Part shown: in pieces, positions 1-7,175 of the stretch | How positions within the stretch are numbered: position 1 is the stretch's first letter | How the letters are laid out: the number at the start of each line of letters is the position of its first letter | Assembly: GCA_031289875.1 (NCBI GenBank) | Contig: JAITOO010000231.1 | Span: 1 to 13,679 of the forward strand | Direction of reading: 5' to 3' | Source of the DNA: Flavobacteriaceae bacterium | GTDB taxonomy: Bacteria > Bacteroidota > Bacteroidia > Flavobacteriales > Weeksellaceae | Length of the DNA: 13,679 bases | Program-made: the position numbers and the translations under genes | The notes under the pieces: model-generated | The model's input: the letters and a program-made list of their open reading frames with translations, nothing else | The model's database searches: none | Told to the model about the DNA's origin: nothing

Positions 1-137
1 ATTTGGTTTTACTCTCTCTATTAATAAATAATAAAGATGAAATACAAAATAAAAAATACGATATTAATTATATAATATTATTTTTATTATTGCTTATGCT
101 GCCTTTTACTAAGTTAGGGGTTAACTATTACTGGTAA
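1..137 (+). CDS. C-terminal end of a membrane protein (partial, unidentified)
   Basis: The frame starting at base 3 is open from the window edge to a TAA at 135-137, giving 44 residues. They read as the end of one hydrophobic stretch (LVLLSLLI), a short charged loop (NNKDEIQNKKYD), a second strongly hydrophobic segment (IILFLLLLMLPF) and a short tail ending NYYW. This is the pattern of the last loop and last transmembrane helix of a polytopic inner-membrane protein. The gene converges on the methyltransferase that follows. The family cannot be named from this fragment. A polysaccharide polymerase or transporter is possible, but that is only a guess. AT-rich DNA makes chance hydrophobic frames common, so confidence is moderate. 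Confidence 0.45.
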   Translation, partial: LVLLSLLINNKDEIQNKKYDINYIILFLLLLMLPFTKLGVNYYW

Positions 138-175
138 TGTTTAAGACTTTAAGTTATTGTTGGAGAGCTATTTAT

Positions 176-193
176 TCAATAAAAATTTATTGA
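176..193. terminator. AT-rich inverted repeat between convergent genes, possible weak terminator
   Basis: Arms TCAATAAA (176-183) and TTTATTGA (186-193) are perfect inverted repeats separated by AA. They lie between the plus-strand stop at 137 and the minus-strand methyltransferase stop at 202. The position suits a bidirectional terminator, but the stem has only two G/C pairs and there is no clean U-tract, so it could be a chance feature of AT-rich DNA. Confidence 0.25.
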
Positions 194-201
194 TTTAATT
201 C

Positions 202-1014
202 CTACTTTCTCAACACATAAATAACAGACGAAAAATTACCGTTTTTTGTGCCTTTTAAATTAGACAAAACTCCAATAAAAGGAAACCGCAGAATACCCAA
301 AGGATTTTTTGCATAAGTTTCGCTTATCATGGAAATATACAAACTGTCAAAAGGGAGGGGATAAGTATATAAAACGTCAAACCGGTTGAGGTTGAAAAAA
401 CGGATGGCTCCTTCTTTTCCATAGTGAAAAGCATGTCGCGGAACATCCCACGCCGCCCAATTTTCCTTGTAAAATTTTCCGTCAAAAGATTGGTAATTGG
501 GAACGGCAATTAATAAAAAGCCGTCGTTTTTCAGTTTTGTTTTGAGCAGAGCAAGTATTTCTTCGGGATTGGAAATGTGTTCTAAAACATGCCAAAGTGT
601 GATAATGTCCAAAGAATTGTTTTCTATTTTTTCCGGAGAATCCGTCAAATTTTCTTTTCCTATTTTTGAAACTGCAATGTTTCGTGCTTTTTCGTTGGGT
701 TCATATCCCAAAACAGAAAAATGATAATTTTTCATAAAGGAAAGAAAAGAACCATCGCCGCAGCCATAATCTAAAATTTTTCCCGAAGATTTGAATTTTG
801 AAATAATTTTAAATTTGAATTTTTCATTGAATTTTTGAACAAACTGATAAATTTTTGATTTAAGAGAATTGTCCTTATTGTGGGAAAGATATTTATCGCT
901 GTTGTAGTATTTGTCTAAATTTTCAGGTAGATTTTGCGTTTTTAAGATTCCTTTGTGTTGAGTTTCTTTAACTTCAAAAATTTCTTGGGTTAAAAAATGG
1001 TCTTTAATTTTCAT
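202..1014 (-). CDS. Class I SAM-dependent methyltransferase (Methyltransf_23-like)
   Basis: A 270-residue soluble protein with a single Rossmann-type methyltransferase domain. SAM-binding motif I is LDYGCGDGSFL (residues 81-91). The acidic end of strand 2 is YEPNEKA (E105), the post-motif region is WHVLEHISNP (141-150), and AVPN (170-173) follows the next strand. A WAAWDVPRHAFHY segment (186-198), typical of this family in Bacteroidota, probably shapes the acceptor site. The substrate cannot be told from sequence; related proteins act on small molecules, lipids or glycans. It lies 78 bp downstream of mnmG on the same strand with a parS-like palindrome between them and no convincing promoter of its own, so it may be read through from mnmG. 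The first ~60 residues are lysine-rich and not recognisable as a domain. Confidence 0.85.
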   Translation of the reverse strand: MKIKDHFLTQEIFEVKETQHKGILKTQNLPENLDKYYNSDKYLSHNKDNSLKSKIYQFVQKFNEKFKFKIISKFKSSGKILDYGCGDGSFLSFMKNYHFSVLGYEPNEKARNIAVSKIGKENLTDSPEKIENNSLDIITLWHVLEHISNPEEILALLKTKLKNDGFLLIAVPNYQSFDGKFYKENWAAWDVPRHAFHYGKEGAIRFFNLNRFDVLYTYPLPFDSLYISMISETYAKNPLGILRFPFIGVLSNLKGTKNGNFSSVIYVLRK

Positions 1015-1066
1015 ATTAAGTTATTATATTTCAAGTAAGTAATTTATTAATTTTTTTTAAATATTT

Positions 1067-1090
1067 CAAATGTTCCACGTGGAACATTTG
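1067..1090. other. parS: parS-like ParB-binding palindrome, copy 1 (mnmG 3' side)
   Basis: The core TGTTCCACGTGGAACA (1071-1086) is a perfect 16-bp palindrome identical to the canonical chromosomal parS of ParABS systems. Here the perfect symmetry extends to 24 bp (CAAA before the core and TTTG after it). It sits 2 bp from the end of the mnmG stop codon. It is unlikely to be a rho-independent terminator for mnmG, because the RNA after the stem would carry a run of A, not U. Neither ParA nor ParB is encoded in the window, so function rests on the match and on the second copy at 2971. Confidence 0.85.
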
Positions 1091-1092
1091 CG

Positions 1093-2961
1093 TTATCTTC
1101 CTAAATAAATCAGCAAAACATTTATATCAGAAGGAGATACCCCACTGATTCTGCTCGCCTGTCCAATAGTTTCGGGTTTGAATTTTATTAATTTTTGCTT
1201 TGCTTCCGTAGAAATGCTGTTCATCTTGGAATAATCAAAACCGGCAGGAATTTTAATATTTTCCAGACGGTTGAGTTTTTCTACGTTTTCCAGTTCTTTA
1301 TCAATATATCCCTTATATTTAATTTTGATTTCTACCTGTTCCAGCACAGTGTCCGAATATTTTTTTTCTTCTAAAAAAATTTTAATGGCAGAGATTTTTT
1401 CCAAATCTTTCAAACTGATGTTAGGTCTGACCAAAATGCTGTCCGCTTTGACGGATTGAGTAATTATGGCAGATTTTTTTTCTTCCAAAACGGGATTAAT
1501 TTCTTCCTTTTTCACAGAAGTAGCTTTGATAAAGTTAATACATTCCTGCGTTTTCTTCAATTTTTCTTCCAGATTTTTCATGCGTTCTTCGGAAGCCAAA
1601 CCTAAGGAATATCCCAATGGAGTAAGTCTTTCATCGGCATTGTCTTGCCTTAAACTCATGCGATATTCAGCGCGGGAAGTGAACATTCTGTAAGGTTCTT
1701 CCGTTCCTTTGGTAATCAAATCGTCGATGAGAACGCCGATATATGCCTGATTTCTTTTCAAAATAAAAGGTTCTTTTTCCTGAATTTTCAGAGCTGCATT
1801 GATTCCCGCCATGAGTCCTTGTCCTGCAGCTTCTTCGTAGCCTGTTGTTCCGTTGATTTGTCCCGCAAAATACAGATTTTCGATAATTTTCGTTTCCAGC
1901 GTACTTTTCAGTTGGGTAGGAGGAAAGTAGTCGTATTCGATAGCATAACCCGGACGGAGAATTTTTACCTTTTCAAAACCCGAAATCAGACGCAAAGCTT
2001 TGAATTGCACATCATCAGGAAGGGAAGTACTGAAACCGTTTACATAATATTCTACGGTTTTCCAGCCTTCGGGTTCGGCAAAAATTTGATGCCGTTCCCG
2101 CTCGGCAAAACGGTTAATTTTGTCTTCAATCGATGGACAATAGCGTGGGCCTGTGCTTTTTATTGTTCCATTGAATAGGGGAGAACGATCGAAACCCTCG
2201 CGCAACGCTTCGTGTACGGCGGCATTGGTATAACTGATGTGGCAGCTTCTTTGCGATGTGAGGAGAGGAGTGTTGGCAAAGGAAAATTTTTGTGGATTTT
2301 CATCTCCTTTTTGTTCCTGCATTTTGGAAAAATCAAGGCTTCTGCCGTCCACACGAGGGGGTGTTCCTGTTTTCATTCTTCCTGCTTCAAAGCCTGATTT
2401 TATTAAATCTTCGGTAATTCCAAAAGCAGGTACTTCGCCCATTCTTCCTCCGCCGAATTGCTTGTCGCCGATGTGAATCTGTCCATTGAGGAAAGTTCCG
2501 TTGGTCAAAATCACCGCTTTTGAATAAACGGTGAAACCCATGAAAGTTTTCACGCCTATGATTTTGTTGTTTTCAGTAATCAGGCTGATGACCATATCTT
2601 GGAAAAAATCAAGGTTGGAAATTTGTTCTAACTGTAAACGCCATTCTTTTGAAAATTCCATGCGGTCGGACTGCGCTCTGGGACTCCACATGGCGGGTCC
2701 TTTGGACAAGTTCAACATCTTGAATTGAATCATGGTTTTATCGGTTACGATGCCTGACAGACCGCCCAAAGCGTCTATTTCCCGCACGATTTGTCCTTTG
2801 GCAATTCCGCCCATCGCAGGGTTGCAAGACATTTGTGCAATATTTTGCAAATTCATGGTTATCAATAAAGTTTTTGAACCCAAATTTGCCGCTGCTGCCG
2901 CTGCTTCTGAACCCGCATGTCCTGCGCCTACTACAATTATGTCGTAATCTTTTAATATCAT
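1093..2961 (-). CDS. mnmG: tRNA uridine-5-carboxymethylaminomethyl(34) synthesis enzyme MnmG (GidA)
   Basis: The FAD-dependent subunit of the MnmE-MnmG complex, which installs the (carboxymethyl)aminomethyl group on wobble uridine 34 of certain tRNAs using methylene-THF. At 622 residues it is full length for the family. An N-terminal FAD dinucleotide-binding motif GAGHAG (12-17) is followed by the family signature SCNPAMGGIAKGQIVREIDALGG (45-67), with the conserved cysteine C46. Further signatures are RMKTGTPPR (195-203), GPRYCPSIEDK (271-281), and YFAGQINGTTGYEEAAGQG near residues 365-385. The C-terminal helical domain used for MnmE and tRNA contacts ends with the typical RISGVSPSDINVLLIYL. 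The ATG at 2961 gives the usual MILKDYDIIVVG start. The gene follows ybeY by 46 bp and is bracketed by two parS-like palindromes, the upstream one only 9 bp before the start codon. mnmE is not in the window. Confidence 0.97.
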   Translation of the reverse strand: MILKDYDIIVVGAGHAGSEAAAAAANLGSKTLLITMNLQNIAQMSCNPAMGGIAKGQIVREIDALGGLSGIVTDKTMIQFKMLNLSKGPAMWSPRAQSDRMEFSKEWRLQLEQISNLDFFQDMVISLITENNKIIGVKTFMGFTVYSKAVILTNGTFLNGQIHIGDKQFGGGRMGEVPAFGITEDLIKSGFEAGRMKTGTPPRVDGRSLDFSKMQEQKGDENPQKFSFANTPLLTSQRSCHISYTNAAVHEALREGFDRSPLFNGTIKSTGPRYCPSIEDKINRFAERERHQIFAEPEGWKTVEYYVNGFSTSLPDDVQFKALRLISGFEKVKILRPGYAIEYDYFPPTQLKSTLETKIIENLYFAGQINGTTGYEEAAGQGLMAGINAALKIQEKEPFILKRNQAYIGVLIDDLITKGTEEPYRMFTSRAEYRMSLRQDNADERLTPLGYSLGLASEERMKNLEEKLKKTQECINFIKATSVKKEEINPVLEEKKSAIITQSVKADSILVRPNISLKDLEKISAIKIFLEEKKYSDTVLEQVEIKIKYKGYIDKELENVEKLNRLENIKIPAGFDYSKMNSISTEAKQKLIKFKPETIGQASRISGVSPSDINVLLIYLGR

Positions 2962-2970
2962 TTTCTTAAA

Positions 2971-2986
2971 TGTTCCACGTGGAACA
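2971..2986. other. parS: parS-like ParB-binding palindrome, copy 2 (mnmG 5' side)
   Basis: A second exact copy of the perfect palindrome TGTTCCACGTGGAACA, here symmetric over 18 bp (2970-2987). It occupies the 46-bp gap between the ybeY stop and the mnmG start. Its centre is 1900 bp from the centre of the first copy. Clusters of two or more parS sites within a few kilobases are usual for chromosomal ParABS centromeres. No other CACGTG-centred site was seen in the window. Confidence 0.85.
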
Positions 2987-3007
2987 TAGGATTAAATTTA
3001 TGTGTTT

Positions 3008-3424
3008 TTAAAAAGTTTTAAAGTTGCTAAGATAGTAATTTTCTTTTTTTCTCATCAGTTTTGAATCTTCGTCGGTTTTATCTTTGTACCCGATGATGTG
3101 TAAAATTCCATGCACCAAAACGCGGTTCATTTCTTCTTCAAAATCGACTTGATTGATTTCTGCGTTCTCTTTCACTCTGTCCGTCGAAATGAAAATATCT
3201 CCTGAAATCAGGTCATTCTCTCGATAATCAAAAGTGATGATGTCTGTGTAAAAATCGTGCTGCAAATATTGCTTGTTGATTTCCAATAATTGCTCGTCGG
3301 AACAAAAAATATAATTAATTTCTCCCAATTTTGTTTTTTCATTTTCAACGGTAGATTTCAACCATTTTTTTCGCCGTAATTTTTCTTTTAAATTAAATTT
3401 GTTTTGTGAAAAGTAATGTATCAT
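3008..3424 (-). CDS. ybeY: Endoribonuclease YbeY (rRNA maturation, metalloprotein)
   Basis: A 138-residue protein of the UPF0054/YbeY family, involved in 16S rRNA 3'-end maturation and ribosome quality control. The metal-site region is VHGILHIIGYKDKTDED (104-120), matching the family HGxxHxxGxxH motif. H105 and H109 are present, but the third ligand position is D115 rather than His. The upstream DIITFDY (61-67) and GDIFISTDRV (75-84) segments are also typical. The frame could extend to an earlier ATG at 3475, but that would overlap the patatin gene's 3' end and add non-homologous residues (MQRCFQRSFG). The ATG at 3424, 8 bp after the patatin stop, gives the expected family length. It is probably cotranscribed with the patatin gene upstream and mnmG downstream. 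Confidence 0.92.
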   Translation of the reverse strand: MIHYFSQNKFNLKEKLRRKKWLKSTVENEKTKLGEINYIFCSDEQLLEINKQYLQHDFYTDIITFDYRENDLISGDIFISTDRVKENAEINQVDFEEEMNRVLVHGILHIIGYKDKTDEDSKLMRKKENYYLSNFKTF

Positions 3425-3432
3425 TTTTTTAA

Positions 3433-5619
3433 TTAAAACCAATATCCCAAAGCTACGCTGAAAACACCTTTGCACTGATTGGTAGAATAGGTGTACAGTA
3501 AATTGATGGGTCCGAAAGGACTGTCATATCCGTATCCGATGCCGTAGCTTGAATATTTGTATTTGAAGTATTGTAAATCAATAAATTCGTCTTCTATGTT
3601 GGCAAAATTCACATAGCCTCTGGCATAGTGATTTTTTAAAATTCGATATTTCAATCCGCCGAACAAGCTCAGCGCATGGTTTCCTGCGGCATAGCCAAAA
3701 GGAAGTCCCAAGAATTTTTCAAAATTGCATAAATCCTGCTCAAAATATCCTCCCAAAAAATATTTGTATTGCAGCGGAAGGTTATTGAAAGAAGTTCCGA
3801 AAAATCCTTCACTCTCTACCGAAAGCCGTTTTCCAAGCGGAATATAATAGCGAAAATTTCCTTTGACGATGTAAAATTCTTTAAAATCATCGGTATCTGA
3901 AAAAGGAATGTATTTTGCCACAGCGTTAAATTTGAATCCTTTGGACGGGAAGTTGGAATTGTCTCGCGTGTCCGCCTGTATGTAAAAATAAGGATTGAAA
4001 AAATTGGCGTTTGTTTTTTCGAAAATTTTAGTTGTCTGACCCAAAAAAGGCGAAAATTTGATATAAGTGTATTCCATACCGCCGCCAACGGCATATTTTT
4101 CGTTGAGGGTAGATTGCAGGTAAACCTGCTGGTTAAAGTTTTGCAGTCTTTTTATGAGATATTCGCCGTTTTTCATTTCGTCGTAATTGAAACCAAAAGA
4201 GTTGAAAGTACTGTTGAGACCAATGCTCGGTAAAACGCCATTGTCTATGAAATAATTGAGATAAGCTCTGAAATTATTCCCAAAAACCACATCCAAAGAA
4301 ACCGTAGCGTTTGACAAAAGAAGGCGATTCATCGTAACGTTTGTGAGCAAGCCGGCTTTGTAAACGTCGTCGTAGTGAATTCCAAGTTTGACCGAATTGT
4401 TGTCTTTCTCGTCCAGATGAAAAGTAACATTTTCGCTTTCCTTGTCGGGATTGTTGCTCAGTTCGTAATACACACGGTTGAAATTTCCCGTCGAATATAA
4501 GGCTGTCGTTCCTGTGCTGAGTTTTTTCACTGTTGTGTTTTCAGGGACATAAAGATTGGTTTTCCTGCGGAGATATTTGTCGCTGTAGGTAGTATTTCCT
4601 TCTATATTCAGTTGATTAAGAAATAGATACATGTTTTGAGGGAGAGCTTTTAATCTCGGACGATTAATTGTGTCATAACCTTGCATTTTGGCAATTTCCT
4701 CTAATTTTGGGAAAGCTTTTTTTGCTGCAATTTTCCCTTTTAAAAGAATAGAATCCATCTTGTTAAAATCTGTAACCGTGTAGTTTTTCAGGTCGGGTCT
4801 TATCAACACATCGATATAATCCCGCTCATAATCGGTTTTGTAGTTAATTCGGTAACTGATGATTTGGTCAATGATTTTGATAAGCGAGTTCATTTCTTCC
4901 ATTTTCATCAAGCCTGCACCCAAATCAACCCCGATGACAATATCCATACCTTTGTTTTTCAATGCTTTGGCAGGAAGATTATTAACAATTCCGCCATCTA
5001 CCAAAGTTTTTCCTCCGATTTTTACCGGCTCGACTAATGTCGGGAACGCGCCGCTAGCCAAAATGCTCAACGGCAGAAAGCCGTTTTCCAACTGTTCTTC
5101 TTCGCCGTTTTCCAAATTGGTTGCGATGCAGAAAAACGGAATCGGCAATTGAGAAAAATCCTTAATCTGATGAACGGGAGCAAGCAAGTCCGTCAGCAGC
5201 ATCAAAGGTCCCTGCCCCTTGCTGATGGCAGAGGGAAGCAAAATTTTGAAATTGTTGAAAGGGATGGTTACCAAATATTTTTCCTTATAGGATTTGTCAA
5301 AAAAAGGAATGAAATCTCGCTCTTTTTCTTGAATGAAAAGCATGGTAAAGTCTGTTTTTTTAATAATTTGGCGAATTTGAGAAGGAGAATAGCCCGCCGC
5401 ATACAGCCCTCCGACGATTGCACCGATACTTGTCCCTCCGATGTAGTCAATCCTTACGCCCGCTTTTTCCAACGCTTCCAGCACTTCGATATGAGCAAAA
5501 CCCTTTGCGCCGCCGCCGCTGAGAACCAGCCCTACTTTTGGATTTGTTTTGAGGCTGTCTTGGGCAGAAGAAAAATTAAAAACGCCGATAATTGATAAAA
5601 TACAGAAAAAGTATTTCAT
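3433..5619 (-). CDS. Patatin-like phospholipase with C-terminal POTRA and outer-membrane barrel (PlpD/type Vd-like)
   Basis: 728 residues. An N-terminal signal peptide (MKYFFCILSIIGVFNFSSAQ, cleavage near 20) precedes a patatin domain (about 28-225). The oxyanion loop is GGGAKG (35-40), the nucleophile elbow is GTSIG with S64, and the Asp of the catalytic dyad is D208 in VDGG. All three elements are intact, so lipase activity is likely. Residues ~330-405 look like a POTRA domain (LNQLNIEGNTTYSDKYLRRK). From ~410 to the end are alternating aromatic beta strands of an Omp85/BamA-type barrel, ending in FSVALGYWF, the aromatic C-terminal signal expected for outer-membrane proteins. This order matches PlpD, which presents or releases its lipase domain through the barrel. 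The gene is first of the patatin-ybeY-mnmG run. Whether the domain is surface-exposed or periplasmic cannot be decided from sequence. Confidence 0.92.
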   Translation of the reverse strand: MKYFFCILSIIGVFNFSSAQDSLKTNPKVGLVLSGGGAKGFAHIEVLEALEKAGVRIDYIGGTSIGAIVGGLYAAGYSPSQIRQIIKKTDFTMLFIQEKERDFIPFFDKSYKEKYLVTIPFNNFKILLPSAISKGQGPLMLLTDLLAPVHQIKDFSQLPIPFFCIATNLENGEEEQLENGFLPLSILASGAFPTLVEPVKIGGKTLVDGGIVNNLPAKALKNKGMDIVIGVDLGAGLMKMEEMNSLIKIIDQIISYRINYKTDYERDYIDVLIRPDLKNYTVTDFNKMDSILLKGKIAAKKAFPKLEEIAKMQGYDTINRPRLKALPQNMYLFLNQLNIEGNTTYSDKYLRRKTNLYVPENTTVKKLSTGTTALYSTGNFNRVYYELSNNPDKESENVTFHLDEKDNNSVKLGIHYDDVYKAGLLTNVTMNRLLLSNATVSLDVVFGNNFRAYLNYFIDNGVLPSIGLNSTFNSFGFNYDEMKNGEYLIKRLQNFNQQVYLQSTLNEKYAVGGGMEYTYIKFSPFLGQTTKIFEKTNANFFNPYFYIQADTRDNSNFPSKGFKFNAVAKYIPFSDTDDFKEFYIVKGNFRYYIPLGKRLSVESEGFFGTSFNNLPLQYKYFLGGYFEQDLCNFEKFLGLPFGYAAGNHALSLFGGLKYRILKNHYARGYVNFANIEDEFIDLQYFKYKYSSYGIGYGYDSPFGPINLLYTYSTNQCKGVFSVALGYWF

Positions 5620-5638
5620 TATTTACAAACTTGTGAGG

Positions 5639-5646
5639 CAAATTTA
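5639..5646 (-). promoter_or_regulatory. Candidate Bacteroidota -7 element before the patatin gene
   Basis: The minus strand reads TAAATTTG, an exact fit to the Bacteroidota -7 consensus TAnnTTTG, 20 bp upstream of the ATG at 5619. No TTG-type -33 element is present at 17-23 bp, so this is only half a promoter. It would drive the patatin-ybeY-mnmG run. Confidence 0.35.
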
Positions 5647-5811
5647 CAAATAATTTGAGGGAATATTTTAAAAATGATAGAGTTAAATGACTTTTTTGAA
5701 AGAAAGAATAACAACTTGCTTTTCCTGTTGGGAAGAAGGTTGAATATTTCGACTATCTTTTTCTTGATAAAAATTCTTTTTTCAAATGTAACAATTTTTC
5801 ACAACGAAGAT

Positions 5812-7071
5812 TTAATTCGAATTGCTTTTAGCTTCCGAGTTGCTATGTCCGCCCAAGACATCTCCGTGTTCGACGGTTTCGTCTTCCAGTTTCAACGGAT
5901 AATTTCCAAAAAAGGAAGCTGTTCTGAAAGCGGAATATACCGCATTGGAAAATTTGTTTCCTATGGCAATAATGGTTACTTTTTCGTCCGGCAAATGGAC
6001 AAAAACGGCATTGCTTCCGTGCCACCAGCCGTTGTGGTAGGTGAGTTTCTTCCCATTGGGAAAAATCATCATGCGGATTCCCAAGCCGTAATTTTTCACG
6101 CCTGCGCGTTCGTTGCTATACGGCGTGAACATCTGCTGCAAGAGGTCTTTGCGGAGAAAATTCGGCGCAAACAGGGCTTCGCTCAAGCGATACAAATCTT
6201 GGGGCGTGGAATAGACATTCTTGTCGCCGTAAACGCAGTCCAAATAATCAAAAGAAAAAGGTTTTTCGTTGTTGTAGTAAGACAGCGCGACCTTGCCCGA
6301 ATCCTGCTTTTGGAAAACGAAAGTATGCTCCATTTCGAGCGGGTCGAAAATCATCTTCTTGACCGCCGTCGGAAAAGGATTTTTAGTGATTTTTTCTACA
6401 ATCAAAGCCAGAATGGCAAAATTGGAATTGGAGTAGGCAAAATGCGTATCGGGAGGAAACGACAACTCAGGTTTATGTTCTGAAAACAAGTTTAATACGT
6501 CTTCATTGGTCATGAATTTGGATTTGTCCCAAAGGTAGCGTTTGTCTTCCGCCAGATAGCTGTAATTCGGCAGCCCGCTGCGATGGGAAAGCAGATTTCT
6601 GACAGTGATTTCTTCATAAGGGAAAGAGGGAAGCAGGCTGTTTACTTTTTGGTCTAAACTGAATTTTCCGGCTTCGACCAATTTCAAAACGGCGAGCGAG
6701 GTGATGATTTTGCTCACGGAGGCAATATGCAGCGGGGTCTTTGCCGTAACGGGTATTTGCTTTTCGATATTGGCAGAACCTCTGTATTTTTCAAAAAGAA
6801 TATTGTTTCCACGCGCCACGAGCAGACCTCCGCTCAGATTTCGGGTTTTCCAAAACTTGGTGTAATAATCGGACAGTTTCGATTTTATTTTTGAATCTTC
6901 GGGAGAATGACTCTCCTGACGAGTGAAAATATTTTGAAAATCAATGTCGTAATACCCCGGTAGGGAACGGTCTATGATTTTTTGCTGAGTCTCTGTTTTG
7001 TCTGCTTTTTTACAAGAATTAAAAGGGAATAGACATAAAATTAAAATCCCCCCTAACGCTAATCTATTCAT
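5812..7071 (-). CDS. Serine hydrolase lipoprotein, class C beta-lactamase / penicillin-binding-protein fold
   Basis: 419 residues. A short hydrophobic leader ends in FNSCKK, so C20 is a likely lipidation site and the mature protein would be an outer-membrane lipoprotein. The SCKK context is common among flavobacterial lipoproteins. The Beta-lactamase domain (PF00144) spans about 70-390. The SxxK motif is S118-V-S-K121 (in HIASVSKIITSLA), the second motif is Y213-S-N215, and the third is H346-N-G348, the counterpart of KTG/HxG. All catalytic elements are present. Members include esterases, D-amino-acid peptidases and beta-lactamase-like enzymes, so the substrate and any resistance role are unknown. 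The C-terminal ~20 residues form a hydrophilic Ser/Asn/Gly/His tail outside the domain. It lies 104 bp downstream of fabD, with an inverted repeat in between suggesting separate control. A gap of 192 bp separates it from the patatin gene. Confidence 0.88.
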   Translation of the reverse strand: MNRLALGGILILCLFPFNSCKKADKTETQQKIIDRSLPGYYDIDFQNIFTRQESHSPEDSKIKSKLSDYYTKFWKTRNLSGGLLVARGNNILFEKYRGSANIEKQIPVTAKTPLHIASVSKIITSLAVLKLVEAGKFSLDQKVNSLLPSFPYEEITVRNLLSHRSGLPNYSYLAEDKRYLWDKSKFMTNEDVLNLFSEHKPELSFPPDTHFAYSNSNFAILALIVEKITKNPFPTAVKKMIFDPLEMEHTFVFQKQDSGKVALSYYNNEKPFSFDYLDCVYGDKNVYSTPQDLYRLSEALFAPNFLRKDLLQQMFTPYSNERAGVKNYGLGIRMMIFPNGKKLTYHNGWWHGSNAVFVHLPDEKVTIIAIGNKFSNAVYSAFRTASFFGNYPLKLEDETVEHGDVLGGHSNSEAKSNSN

Positions 7072-7116
7072 TCTGTTTATATATTATAATACTTAATTGT
7101 GAAACACATGCTGCAA

Positions 7117-7137
7117 TGTACACATTAATTGTGTACA
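7117..7137. promoter_or_regulatory. Perfect 8-bp inverted repeat upstream of the serine hydrolase, possible operator
   Basis: Arms TGTACACA (7117-7124) and TGTGTACA (7130-7137) are perfectly complementary around a 5-bp TTAAT spacer. It lies 45-66 bp upstream of the serine hydrolase ATG and about 40 bp past the fabD stop. On the minus strand no U-tract follows, so a terminator is unlikely. The geometry resembles a dimeric repressor or activator site. The regulator is unknown. Confidence 0.45.
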
Positions 7138-7175
7138 ATTTTCTTAATGAAATGGTAAATTTATTAATAAATTTT

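Noticed and set aside
1067..1090. Palindrome after mnmG as a rho-independent terminator
   Set aside because: On the minus strand the stem is followed by an A-rich run, not U, and there is no natural loop. An exact parS match with a second copy explains it better.
3425..3475. Longer YbeY start at 3475
   Set aside because: It would overlap the patatin coding end in another frame and add residues absent from the family. The ATG at 3424 gives the normal length.
5783..5790. TACATTTG on the minus strand as a second promoter for the patatin gene
   Set aside because: It matches TAnnTTTG, but no TTG lies at 17-23 bp and it would give a leader of over 150 nt. Likely a chance match in AT-rich DNA.
5691..5811. 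Possible terminator after the serine hydrolase
   Set aside because: Only 4-5 bp stems (for example TTCC/GGAA) without a following U-tract were found, not enough to call.
5674..6483. 269-codon plus-strand open frame
   Set aside because: It lies antisense to the serine hydrolase 3' half, has a composition unlike a real protein (Phe/Arg/Val-rich, no motif) and starts in the AT-rich spacer. It is an open shadow frame of a well-supported gene.
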